Shown here piece by piece: positions 12,864 to 25,078 of a stretch of DNA of 64,000 nucleotides. Origin of the DNA: Corticium candelabrum (Eukaryota; Porifera; Homoscleromorpha; Homosclerophorida; Plakinidae); contig NC_085085.1 in the NCBI RefSeq assembly GCF_963422355.1, forward strand, positions 13,925,485-13,989,484, given 5' to 3'. A program made the position numbers and the translations under genes. Position 1 is the stretch's first letter. The number at the start of each line of letters is the position of its first letter. The notes under the pieces are model-generated. The model saw only the letters and a program-made list of their open reading frames with translations, was not told where the DNA came from and did not search any database.

Positions 12864-13355
12864 CGTTTGAAACGAACGAGCTGCTGGTTTGTCCGAGTCA
12901 AGACGCGGCGTGATGCCAAGCCTCGCGGACCGGTGGAGACGCTTGTTTCCAAATAGGAAAATTCCTGGTCGTCCGTGCAGCACGTATGGATATATAGACC
13001 GGCTTGAATTAGTTGCCGAATAAGTGGGATTTCGTATAATAAATTTTGTTCATCCGACCGGATGTAAATGACCAACTGTCCAATCAACAGCTAGCGTGGC
13101 ACAAGGTAAAAAAGACCCGTATGGAAACGCACGCTATTGGGTTCGCGTGTCGATTTCTTGTTGCAGTTGAGAGTACCGTTCGATCAACTTAGTCTAGACA
13201 AGTCTGCTAGCCGTGGAGTGTTGTTGGTGAACTGAAGGCAAATTCTACACTTGAGGAATCCTGACACCGAAGTCCAAATAGACCTAGGCTACATGTACAT
13301 ACATGTACATGTAGTACTATAGCCGTCTTGATTCGACCAACCAACGTCTTACCCT
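12864..13355. promoter_or_regulatory. Shared divergent upstream region of MNT (-) and TIR-TIR (+)
   Basis: A 492-bp gap separates the two start codons of divergent genes, so both promoters must lie here or overlap. An ACATGTACATACATGTACATGT palindromic run sits at 13290-13313, just before the TIR-TIR start. No clear TATA box was seen. Confidence 0.4.
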
Positions 13356-15191
13356 ATGGCTCAAGCTGTTGTTAAAGCTCCAAGAGTGTTTCTCTGCTGC
13401 ACAGATCGCGCGGAAGACCAAACTTTGGCGAGAAATTTGATTGAAGTTTTGGAGAGGCCTCCCTTTTCTTTGCAGGTCGTCTGTCCTGGTCTCACGGAAG
13501 AGTGGGGTCATACTGCACACGAAAGCGCCAGCGAGGGTCTAGAGAACTGCACTGCAGCTGTCATAATTGCAAGCACAGAACTGTTTAGACAGTCTCCTTC
13601 GATTCGATCAGCAAAGAGTTGTTTGGATGCTTTGTTTCAGTTTAGCTCAAGCAAGCTCTTGCTGCTACGTCGGAATCTCTCGGTGGAGGAGTTGAAGAGG
13701 CACACACCATTAGGTTACCAGAGGAGTGTTGATGCAAATAGCAAGCGTTTAGAAGATGTGGCAAGACTCATTTATGACAAAGTTCATCAAGGTTTGCATC
13801 AATTCTTCTAAATGAGTACTGTAGACGGCATTCGTATTATATAAAGTACATGTTTTTGTGTATTAGTTCCTTTAGCGTTGTAACCTTAGATTTGTGGATC
13901 ACTGTTATGCAAGTTTAGTAAACTTTATTAAGTTTTTAATTAAAAGTCTATAATCAGCCTAAAAATGCCTAATAGTTTGTGACCAGGTGGTGTCTATTAA
14001 TTAAACAATATAGCTGTGGCTAGAAATTACCCATAGCCAATAATAGAGAAGACAATTTGGTAGCTTTACAACATTTTCATCTTAAAACAGTTTGGTGTTG
14101 AAAATGAAGCTGTAATTTATTCCAATTTTGTTGTTGTGATCAGTTTTTTTGGAGTGGATCACTAATCAGTTTGTTGCCTTTGTATGCATTTGGTAGGGAA
14201 CAGTATTACATTAGAAAGTGAAAAGGTTACTTGTTTTGAATGCTAGATTACATTTCGTAGGTTTTCTACTTGAGTAGCCATGACAACTGTTGAACATAAC
14301 TAGGCTAGGAGATTGAAGATATCTTCTTGAACATTTTAGGGAACACAGTCTAACTGCATCATTTTAACCCAATGCTAAACCAGTATACTGTATAGTAGTA
14401 TTGTCTTTTTGGCAACAAAATTTATAGTATTTCGGAACCACTCAATGATATGCGTATTTAGTTAGAGCATTGTGACCATTTTGATAGCAATTTCTGTTAA
14501 AGTAATCAGGGATTTATTGAATGGTACTACAAGTCTTCAAGTGTGATCTGTGTACACTGTACACTGGTTGCATGTAGTGTGGTCACAAATAATGCTTTTG
14601 CTTGACATGCGAGAAATGACAACAACATACTGCATAATATTGTTGGTGCTGTGTGTCATTTAAGCCAACCCTTGTCTAGATGAAGGAATGGATGACAGGC
14701 AGTATCTGCATCTTCGAAATGATTTTGGAGAGCGGCAGTCCTCAGATGATCAATCATCGATGAGAGAACAACATTACTTATATGATGTGTTCATCTGTTT
14801 TCAAAATGATGCTGCTGTTTATGTGAAAGAGACTCTTTTGAAAGAGTTGGAAGATCCAACAGTTGGAGTGAAAGCGTGTGTTCATTATAGAGACTTTCGT
14901 CCTGGAAAAACAATCATTAGGAATATTATTGATTGTATACGAAATAGTAGAAATGTTGTGTTCGTGGTCAGTCATGGATTCTCAACCAGTGGATGGTGCA
15001 GTTTTGAGGTGGATGCTGCTATTACAGTTATCCTGAAAAGAGCTCAAGGTGAGAATCGGAAAGTGATCCCAATTCTTCTTCCAGGAGCTACAGTTCCTGA
15101 AGAACTACAAATATATCAGCCTGTCAGTGATGGTGATGCCGAATTTTGGCCAAAGTTGAAAAGTGCACTGAAATCAGATGTATCAAGTTAA
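13356..15191 (+). CDS. Tandem TIR-domain protein (TIR-TIR)
   Basis: Two exons, 13356-13791 and 14680-15191, join in phase 1 to 315 codons. TIR-1 (about residues 8-145) starts RVFLCCTDRAED with strand/helix spacing like a TIR fold and has AAVIIASTELFRQS as the box-3-like core, but no glutamate at the NADase position. TIR-2 (about 172-305) is typical of TLR/MyD88: YDVFICFQNDA (box 1), RDFRPGKTIIRNI (box 2, with the BB-loop RDxxPG) and FVVSHGFSTSGWCSFEVDAA (FxxSxWCxxE, with the Glu). No signal peptide, membrane span or other domain was seen, so a cytosolic adaptor or enzyme is likely. The donor (CAAG|GTTTGC) is weak. If unspliced there would be two genes, 13356-13811 (151 codons) and 14688-15191 (167 codons). 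The phase match favours one gene. Confidence 0.75.
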
Positions 15192-15229
15192 TTAATGGTG
15201 CTTAGTATTGATAACATACTTGCTTTTGT

Positions 15230-15235
15230 AATAAA
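15230..15235 (+). promoter_or_regulatory. Polyadenylation signal AATAAA after TIR-TIR
   Basis: A canonical AATAAA lies 39 bp past the stop codon of the TIR-TIR gene. Confidence 0.5.
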
Positions 15236-15381
15236 TTTAGTTAATGAATTGTGGAATGTTTTCATTTTTTCTACAGTACAGTAGATGTCTAGATGTTGGG
15301 AAGTGATAGGGATGTTTTATTACCTGCTGTACTGATGCGTAATATACATGTATACAGACATATGAAACGTGTGCGGCGCTT

Positions 15382-15422
15382 TATTAATTAATTAATTAAT
15401 TATTAATGTATTAATTAATTAA
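15382..15422. repeat. TTAAT-type AT-rich simple repeat
   Basis: Repeated TTAAT units lie in the 347-bp gap between TIR-TIR and MORC2. Nothing else was recognised in that gap. Confidence 0.8.
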
Positions 15423-15538
15423 ACACACTACGCCACTAAATATAATTTGCATGCCAAATTGCATAGACATCCTGGTACTTGTTGGTAACGTGCGCACGTT
15501 ATATGCCGTCGTCACGTCTGGCGTTCTCAAACTACAGC

Positions 15539-18500
15539 ATGGCGAGTCGATACGGTTCCCTAAGTCGTGCTCAGCTCAGTATAGAGTATTTACACACAAA
15601 CAGGTATGTTTCTACGTTGTAGCGAATGTGCATAGCGACGACGCATCTGCATCGCAAGTATTCAACTTTTCTGTCTCCAATTACATGTTCAGTTGTAGTC
15701 AATTGTGTTTGACACCATTGTGATAAATTGTAACATTTTTTCTTGAGTTGTTGCGTCGTGCTACGCGTAGAGTTAGATGAGAGCTCGAGATTGCTAATTT
15801 ACTGGGAACATTTACCTGACAGCTGTTTGCATTGAAGTTTGTCTGTCTGTTTGTTGCAGTACGACTCACGAGTTTTTATTCGGAGCGCTAGCAGAGCTGG
15901 TTGACAACTCGAGGTGAGCCTAGATGTATAATCTCTCTCTTCACTGTACGTAGACACAGTTCTCCTGACGTTTAGGGACGCACAGGCAACAAAAATCAAC
16001 ATCTATACAGGTCGGAAAGCACTGTCACGGAATAGTGTTTTGTCACACGTTTGAGTGGACTTCTAATCATTTAGTTCGAGACGACACGTTACGTGGTGGA
16101 CGTATATTGTGCTTTCTTGATGATGGAGATGGAATGGATCCTGGTAAGCACATTTTTGGTTCTCACATCTATGATTAAAGGTCTAGGTCTTACGTGTTTA
16201 TTATTATAAATGTAAATAATTATATAATATCTGTTGTATATTTATTTCTTGAATGGTGATGTTTTGGGTATTGATGTGTACAATGTTTATTATTGATGTG
16301 TATAATGTTGATGGTCTGTGTACTGTGGATAACTAGAAACTTTATTGAAAATAGATTAGTTGTAATTAGAAATTGGAGGTCAGTTGGTCTTCTCCTTGTC
16401 ACCTCCAGTAGTCATATCTATTTTGCTTTCACTCTGCTCTGTTATGTATTGCTCAAGTCGTGTTTCTGTCTGTAATAACTAAGTTGAATTTCTTGTTTCT
16501 GGTGCTTTATCTTTTCAATTTACATTTCCGGTTTTCAGCATTGACAAATCTTGTTTCACTTACAATCCCTTAAGTTTGGAATATTACATAGAGCCAAGTC
16601 TGTTAGTATTTAGTGCTGTTGAGGAATGCATATGACCTTGATGATTGTAAGTAACAAAAACAAATGCAGACACTAGTTTAATAGCTACAAATGATCATTA
16701 AGTGAAGTATTAGGCTGCAGTAAAGTAATCAATAATTAATGATGGCTAAATGTTTCATGTAGGTTTTTTGCATATTCTACTTTGAGTGTATTATTCGATT
16801 GACACTTTCCGGAAAGGGAAAGATTAGTAAGGCAGGTTAGGTTGTTTGATTGGGGTACTTTCTCTTTTTGGAAAGCTTGGAAAGGCTTTTGTGCTTCCCA
16901 CCCTCTAGACTGGAAACGACAGAAAGAAAGTTGGAAAAACCCCCCAAAATTGTGAATGGAAATGCAAAGTCTGTGTGCAAACTGCAGTCTAGAGGAGCCA
17001 ATAGCTCTTCTAAAGGTGGTAGAATACAGGTGGCTGAGTCGCAAGAAAAGTTCAGAAGGACGGCAATATTTGGGATGATTCTGCAATGCTTTCACTAATC
17101 TGCCTTTATGGGTGTGTAAACGTTATCGTATGTATCAACGTCAGCGTTGTTGCAACTGAAACAACAGCCGCTTGCGTCGTTATTATGCTCATGTGCAATG
17201 CATGTCACTTTCCTGTTTCAAACAAGTTACTGTTATACTGTAATTGTGTTGATTTTCTGTTCTTTCTTGTTTCATTTTTTCCAGAAAGCCTCAATCAAAT
17301 TTGCCCTTTCTTATTTTTCTATCCAAGCAACATTTCGATGGCTATGACACAATAGCTAGAATCAATTAAGTGTTATTAAGGGGTCGTTCAAAAATTATTG
17401 ACAATTTCACAAGCATACAAAGCATGCTAGGGGGTTTGGTCTCTGTACGCTTTATAAAATGTTGATCGATATCAAATGGTTCATACTAATTTCTCTGTTT
17501 TTCATGGCTGGAATTGCATTGTGCATTGTTCCCGTGCTAATAGACTTTTCAATGTTTTCATTTTTGTTCACTTGAATGACCGGAAGCCTTGAGCTGTCAT
17601 CATTTCAGTGGGTTAATTAACGGGAATGGAGGAAGAACTGTATCAGTGCAGAGGTGTTGAAGACCACATGTCAACCCTTTAATAGATGGAACCATGGTCA
17701 AGCTATTGAATTTTGCATCAACAATATTGTGTACGCATGGTCAAGCTATTGAATTGTACATCAACAATATTGTGTACAGTTTGGGGAGAGAGGGGGCTTC
17801 AGAAAGTGTGTGCTTTGTATGCTTGTGAAATTGTCGACAATTTTGAACAACCCCTAAGTAGAAATACAGAAGTGGAAGTGGAAACTGAAATTGAAAGAAG
17901 GGAAGCAGAAGATAGAAGGGAAAGTGCAGATTGGTGGAAAATTACTGGAAAACCACATTATGTGAAAATGCAGAGCACACTCTAACACTGTTGAAACTGA
18001 TAGTTCAGAAATGTGATTCTGATGTGGTAGTTGCTCAGAAAATTTTGGCACTGACAAGCAACTGGTAGTAATTTTACTTAAAATGTTGGTATACCTTGGG
18101 TATACCTGCATCCCGGTAAATCCAAACGTATATTGGCATGCTGCGAAAGTAGGAAACTCTGATTGTGATTGCTGGCTGCAGTGTTAGCACCTGTACAGTA
18201 TAGTGTTTAAGTATCTGTTTTCATCAGCTGTAAAGTATTCTAATTGCTCTAAGTATAGCATCTGTCTAACTAGAACCAAAGCTTCATTCCGCTGCAGCAG
18301 TAGTATAGTCACTCTTTGTCTTTCAGCCTGAGCACATGGTTCTCCTCGAATCTTTCATGTCCAAATGAGGTAAATTCCACTTCAAGGGATCTATTCTCCT
18401 ACCTCTTAATTAATTAAGGTGAATTTGACAAGATTTCCAGGTCATCCCAACGCACTAAAGCATCCTCACTTGAACAGTCTTTGTGAGAATCGGACAATCT

Positions 18501-21500
18501 CCATTTAGCGAAGCAGTTCTCTAAGTCAAGTGCTTCAGATTTTATTCTTAAAGATACTATTAAGGTGTATTGTTGCACCATAAGTATGTTTAAAAGGTGC
18601 TTAGGTGCTGTAATTGTTGTTATTGTAATTAGAACAATTACAGTATTACAGTTTGCGATTTGATTAAGTAATGAACCCTGCAAGCTTTTGCACAATTTAA
18701 TGGTTAGAAGTTCGAGTTGACTGCATATATGGGTTTGTGACTACCCTTGTTTATATGTTTTTATTTATATGCATTTTAGTTATATGCAATTTTATTTATA
18801 TGCATTTTAGTTATATGCAATTTTATTTATATGCATTTTAGTTATATGCAATTTTATTTATATGCATTTTTATTGTGTTTTTCAGATGAAGCTGCTGATA
18901 TTATTAAATTTGGCAATTCATCAAAGAGAGCGGCTGAAACCAATCTCATTGGACAATATGGGAATGGACTAAAGTCGTATGGAGCCTTGAACGTCTTCTT
19001 GTTTTCTACCTTCTATGCTGACATGTGTTAATTTCAGCGGCTCTATGCGTATTGGAAAAGATCTCATTCTATTTACCAAACGGTAGCTCTAGATGATCTT
19101 CATATTTAAGTGTTGTACGACTATGATCTTCTAATGATCATTATTTTAACTTGCTTGCTGGTAGAGATTCGACAATGACTTGCTTGTTTTTGTCACGGAC
19201 ATTTCATGACAAGGAAAGATTAAAGGAAGTGATCGTTCCGTTACCATCATGGGATACCAGAACGCAACGTCCTTTAGTCAGAACACCTGCCGAAGAAGAA
19301 AGGGTTGGTGAAGCTTATACACTGTTCCTTCATGTCACGAGCATTTACATGCATGAATCTCGTATGAGGACGTAACGATTAAGTCTGTTCAAGGGAGTCT
19401 AGTGTTGTTGATGTGCTCTTGAGGCAACCTGTTGTGTTACTATCAAACTTTAGTAGGAACTCTAAACTAAAATTGGCTTATGCAGTTGCTTTGTTCTCTA
19501 TTCTTAGAGACAGCTAGAGATCAACTTAATACTTAGACATTCACCATTTCATACAGAGAAGGATCTGTTGGATCAATTCAATGCTATTGATTCTCCTTCA
19601 GGTACTGCGAAACAGTCCACATGTTGTGTAAAATTGTTGGGATTCTCAACAATGCTTTGCTTGCAATGCACTGCAGGTACACTAGTGATGATCTACATGC
19701 TGAAACTGCTGGATTCTGGTCAACCAGAGTTGGATGTTAGTGAACATGACACCAATTTTATGACTTTATTGGTGTGTAAACTAGGTGATATTAATTTGCA
19801 GTTGGTATCAGATCCAACAGACATCAGACTGTCGGATGAAAGTGATGACGTGGAAAGGTAAGTTCACTTTGAAAGAAGCTGCTTTCACAGACAATATATA
19901 ATGAGTGCTTGTGTAATGCATGTGTATTGGGCACTAGTGTCAAAGTTGAGTTGAATGTTAACTTTCACATCTATTTGTAGATTACCAATAGAGAGGAGAT
20001 CATTTCGTGCTTACACTTCTATTCTTTACAACAATCCTAAGATGAAAATCTACATCCAAGGCAGTAAAGTTGCCTCTCGACGTCTGCAGCATTGTCTCTA
20101 CAAACCAAGGCATGTTAGCAATATGTACTGTACTTACTTCTTTCTTGCTGTCGAGCTCAATGTGGCATGGACTTCACAGAATGTATCAGTTTACGTCCAA
20201 GCGATTCAAGACTCGATCAGAGCAAGATGCAGCTAAAGCAGAACAGCAAGCCAAACTGGGTACTTCAGAAATAACTTGTGTTCATCAAATAGCTAACCTG
20301 TATTTACATTGTCGTGCAGCTGAAGAAAAAGCTCGTGAAATGGAAGATGCTGCTCGGTATGTTCATACCTTGCAAATTCATTTCCAATGCCAGTACAAGA
20401 CTTATGGACTTTGTTGATGGTACAATTTGTCATGTCTACTATAGGTTGGCACAAGCCAGTCTTTCAACTCTGTCAGATAAAGATGGACGGGTACGGGTAT
20501 ATGTTTGCTTGCTTGTGTACGGTGCTGACCTTCTTCTTAGGTTTTGTAAATGTCAATTTCTTTCTGCAAGGTTGCTGTTAGGCAAGCACAAACAGCAGCA
20601 TCAAATGCTCGAAATGAGGCAGACTTGCTTAACAAAATATGGCAATCCAAACAGAAGTAATGAATCAATCAATCCAAACTACCATGAGATGTATCATACC
20701 ATCTATAATGTGTTTGTGTACATTTACAGGGCACTTAAGCATCCTAAGACATTGAGCTTTACATTTGGTTTTAATCTGAATAATCGTGGTCAAGACGGCA
20801 TGTTTGTTTACAACTGCAGCAGGTTTCTACTCTACTGTACTGGACTGCTTTGTACTGCACTGAACTCTTCCATTGCATGCATGAATCGATAGCTTGTGCT
20901 TGCTATTCCTAATGTACAACTGTGCTAAGTTGCTGACAGAATGTGATGAATTTCCATAGAGTTACCAGTTTGGGTTCACTGTTAACTGCCTTGCTTACAG
21001 GCTGATAAAGATGTATGATCGTGGTGCAGCTCTGTTAGAAGGCGACAGGTATCAGTATAGGCAATCGTGTTTTTATTGTGCCTATTGGTTTATTGGTGTT
21101 TTGTTTTATGTGGATGGCAGTCAATATCGAGGGATTGTTGGTAAGATATGTGCAGTACACTGTGTATAGTAATGAGTTGTAATAGTATTTGATATAGGAG
21201 TAGTAGATATTCCTTATGTTGTACTTGAACCCACTCATAACAAACAGGACTTTGCGGATGCTAAGGTTTGTCAGACAATAGCATATCACAATTATATTTT
21301 GATTTTTATGGTTTGTTTAAATTGTTTTTTGCAGGAGTACAGACATTTACTGAAGGCACTAAGTGACCACCTGTGTCAGTACTGGAAAGACAGTGGAATT
21401 GGTGAGTCTTCAGTTTGGGCATTAATTAGATTATTGTTGTTCTGGTGTGTGTAAATTCTTGTTGTGTTGAGAAGAATCACAAGGCGTTCAGAAGTTTTGG

Positions 21501-24500
21501 TGAATGACGCAGAATCTTGTGTCTGTTAGCATGTTGCTTATGCTAGCTATTTTGTGATATGCTGCAGGGAATCTTTTGGTTATTCTGCAAGCACGCAATG
21601 GGATGTGAGTCCATCTGATGATCCGAAGTTTGTGCGGAAGAGGGCAATGCAGATTCCACGAGAAGTTCAATGCGGTTCTTTCTGTTCTTGAAGTGCTGAG
21701 TTTTGCTGTTGTGTGCTATGGCATTTCATACTTGTCAATTTAGATAAGTGTCTCAAGTGGCGATCTGTGCCTTTTTCTGTAAAGAACATTGGCAAAGAGT
21801 TTCCATCTGATTGGACATGCAGCATCAATACAGATTCTGCTCATAACACGTATGTTCATGTTACACATACATAGACTCTGTATAGTAATTATTATACCTA
21901 ACTGTACGTTTATGTAAAGAGTCACTTGTGCATTATGCAACATTTATAGCTGCAGTTGTGCTATCTATTTCCAGTAGGTTTGTATTGCTGTTGTTGTTAT
22001 GTTTGTGTCTGTAAACATGAAGCACGTGTCTCACTTAGAAACCAAAGGCAACAACAACAGAAAAAGTGATACAGAAAGCACAATTTACTTATACTGTCAA
22101 GTAGCTTGTTTTGAGTGAACATTTGAGTTTGGGCATGAGTTGTGGGACAATTTTGTTTGCTTTTTTTAGTTGAGGGACAGCCTTGCTTTAGGAAATACCT
22201 GAGTACAGTACATTTGTCAATTAAAACATAAGTGCTGATTGCAATGCTTATGACTTTTTACTAATTGTTGTTTTTGTTATTGCTGTTCAACTATGTAGGT
22301 GTGGTGCAGGTGAACAGAAAGTAAACATACCGATTGGTACTCTGCAAAAGTCAACAAAGTCTGATGCTGAAAAGAAGGCAGACATTGTGGAGGTTTGACC
22401 AGCATAAAAGCATTGATTAGAAGTGTGATTCAGTAATTGAAAACATAGCATATAGAGAAACAACAGAAAAGACTGGATGAATTAGAGGTAACAACTATTG
22501 CTGGTTTCTGGTTTTGTTGTCAAGGTTGCTGTTTTGTCTAGAAACGGAACAGACTCCTGATGCAAGAACAACCTGTGTTGCAAAGCACTGTTCGTGGTAC
22601 TACCAGTTCACGTGAGGCTCTTGCAGCTGCAGTTTCTTCTAAACAGACAGGTAGTGTCTTGTCACAGGCTGCTGCATCGTTGGTAAGTTGTCACTCTTCT
22701 GGTGTTGGTGGATTAAATAATCGTTGTCTGTGCATTGTGACTTACAAGATGAGTGTGAAGCAACAGACAAAAAAGAAAGTCAAGACTTTGAGACCTCCTA
22801 TTACTGTAGAAATTGATCAAAATGATGTCGATAAGGAAGAGGTTGCACTTCAATGATTATTGTAATTCTCTCATTATCTTTTGTTCACAACATGTCATTG
22901 GTTTTTAGGTGGCTGTTGTCTCTTCACCATTGCCACCTCCACCAAAGAAAATACAAGCAGAAGCTCAAACTACTAAAGTAATTGCAATACGAATTGGTTC
23001 AATCTTAATCTAAATTGTGTCAAGTTTAACTTATGACATTGTCCTATGTAGGAAGATGTTGTTCCTTCATCAAGAAAACGTGGTCGTCCAAGGAAACGGC
23101 GTTTGTCACCATCCGACAGTGAAGAGAAAGAATTAGATGAAGGGGTTGGAAATGGGGACATTGCTTTTATCGGTTTGTGTTATTTATATGGTCATTGTCT
23201 TGTTGGTTGTCAGTAATGTGACAGTCTTGTTAGATTCTGTTGATACGAAAGTAGACACTGTGAGAAATAAAGGATGGCTCACAGGACAAGTACACAAGGT
23301 TGATTCTCGCCAACTATGTCTACAGTTGGACCGACATTCATCACTCAGACAGGATAAATGGTACATGTACTACGAGTATAGCACTGACATTAAACATCTA
23401 TGACATAAATTGATAATTTCTTTTGTAGGGAAGCACGTGGAAACCATGACTCTTCACAACAGAAGGTCTTAATGCTACTGCTAAGTTTTTCTAACTTTGG
23501 GTGATATTGTAAGAAACTTTCTGTGTGGTTACAGCATGTTCCTGACAGTCCATCAGTGGAAACACCATCTACCACTACTGGGCTTCTGGAGCAGAAACGG
23601 AATTCAGATGGACTAGTAGAGTCTAATAGTCACATTGGTGATGTTACATCCGCATCGGCCAGTCTGCAAGCAGATAAAATTGCCAAGTTGCTTAGGTGCA
23701 GAGTGCTATCATTCTGCGTGTGAAATGACTCGATTGTTACTGTCTGCTTACAAATATGTAGGGATTGTTTACAGTATTTTCTACCTCCAGACTGGGTGAT
23801 GAAGAAGGAACAGATAGATTCTCTCTCATCTTCTGAGTTGGCTGACTTTCCACTAGTAAATCTTCTTTTTTGCTCAAAGTTAGTTTGTTATCTAAAGGTA
23901 CCATTGTTTAATTAAGGATGGCTTTGTGAAGCATTATGAACAAGGTGTCACTAAGGTATAACTCTGAAATGAGCTACAGGTTATAGTTTGCTTTTCTATT
24001 TGTTCTCATTACTATACAGCTGATATCAGGATTTCAGGCACAAGCAGAGGTTGCCAAACGGCAAGCACGGGAGACGGAAGAGAAGCTCTTCAAGCTACGG
24101 AGATCAGTTGGACAACTGATCAGATCAATGAGTACAGTGAGAAGATTTTATAATCAAGTGTATTGTGAAGGTAGACCATCTTTGGGTAATACATGATGTT
24201 GTGTGGAAGGACTATCCTCTTCTGCCTGATGACCAGTCAGAGAATGTAGATGGTCTGCTGTGTGCTATTCTTTCAAAACAGTAATTCTAAACAGAAAGTG
24301 AGAACATACCTTGTTTGGTTTTATTTTGTTTCCATAAGCTTTCTGGCAATATCATTTTACAGCTATACCTAGTGCTAACTTATATAAGAGTGTATGTTTA
24401 CAAGACGGATGTAACCAATACAAGGGAAAGTTGTGTTATGAAATTGTTCCAGTCTTTGTTTCTTTCTCCAGATATTAGCTTTTTTGTTGGAATTGCTAAA

Positions 24501-25078
24501 ATAGTTGTAGGTACAGTATGCTGCAAAGTATAAATGTACATCAAAACTTGTTTTCGTATACATTTTTAAATAACTAATGGTGCAATTGTTTGTTTTTGAA
24601 TTATAAATCTTTTATGACATAAAATGGTACTTTCGTTTTGAGGATTCATAAATAGAAATTAATAAGCGGCTTCAAATAGTATCCAGCAACATGCAGTCAG
24701 ACCAAACTTCCAGTTTGATTGTAAGTGTGAGATGTACGTGTACTTTGTGTGACAAGCAATATGTGTAGAAGGGAGAACATAGGTTAAGCAATGAATTGCT
24801 TTTGGTGCTTTCGATAGTTCTTAGCAGATAATGCACTTGATGACAAAGTTAATACTGTAGTTGAGGTGGCTTGCATATTTGACTACACGTGTTGTGACTC
24901 TAAACATGTACCAACTAGGGTAGTAGGTAGATAACATCACTATGTTTCTCAAGCTGTACATGTAGAGGTATTGCCAGTTGTTGTTTGTCTTTTGCTGGCT
25001 TTTCTTTTCACATTCTGCGAATGCTAATTTTAGGCAGATCAGCGTGCTGCTAGAGATGTTGCTAATGTCTCCCTTTGA
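15539..25078 (+). CDS. MORC2: MORC2, GHKL ATPase with CW zinc finger
   Basis: About 30 exons track human MORC2. Exon 1 (15539-15603) gives [20 protein letters not shown]; the next joins as [19 protein letters not shown], the GHKL N-box with the catalytic Glu and Mg-binding Asn. [13 protein letters not shown] and [19 protein letters not shown] complete the ATP site. The transducer ([20 protein letters not shown]), a coiled-coil insertion ([17 protein letters not shown] and on) and [18 protein letters not shown] follow. The CW finger reads [12 protein letters not shown] with W and C later (about 21740-22320). A chromo-like segment lies near 23220-23360 and a C-terminal coiled coil near 24030-24130. 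The last exon ends [11 protein letters not shown], stop 25076-25078. The protein compacts and silences chromatin, in human cells with the HUSH complex. Intron 4 (16144-18885) is large and holds a MITE. The intron after 20109 appears to be GC-AG. Confidence 0.93.
17380..17854. mobile_element. MITE with about 47-bp TIRs and TAA target duplication
   Basis: The left end GGGGTCGTTCAAAAATTATT is matched by the inverted right end AATTTTGAACAACCCC, and the match continues through CACAAGCATACAAAGCA. TAA flanks both sides (17377-17379, 17855-17857). A direct duplication of about 40 bp (ATGGTCAAGCTATTGAATT...) lies inside at 17692-17778. No transposase is encoded. It is in intron 4 of MORC2. Confidence 0.75.
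18757..18872. repeat. 31-bp tandem repeat just before a MORC2 exon
   Basis: About 3.7 copies of a 31-bp unit (TTTTATTTATATGCATTTTA followed by GTTATATGCAA) run to within about 13 bp of the acceptor at 18884-18885. The repeat may contribute the polypyrimidine or branch-point region of that intron. Confidence 0.85.

Noticed and set aside
16736-17347. Overlapping frames in the large MORC2 intron 4
   Set aside because: They have no domain, lie between confirmed MORC2 exons and border a MITE.
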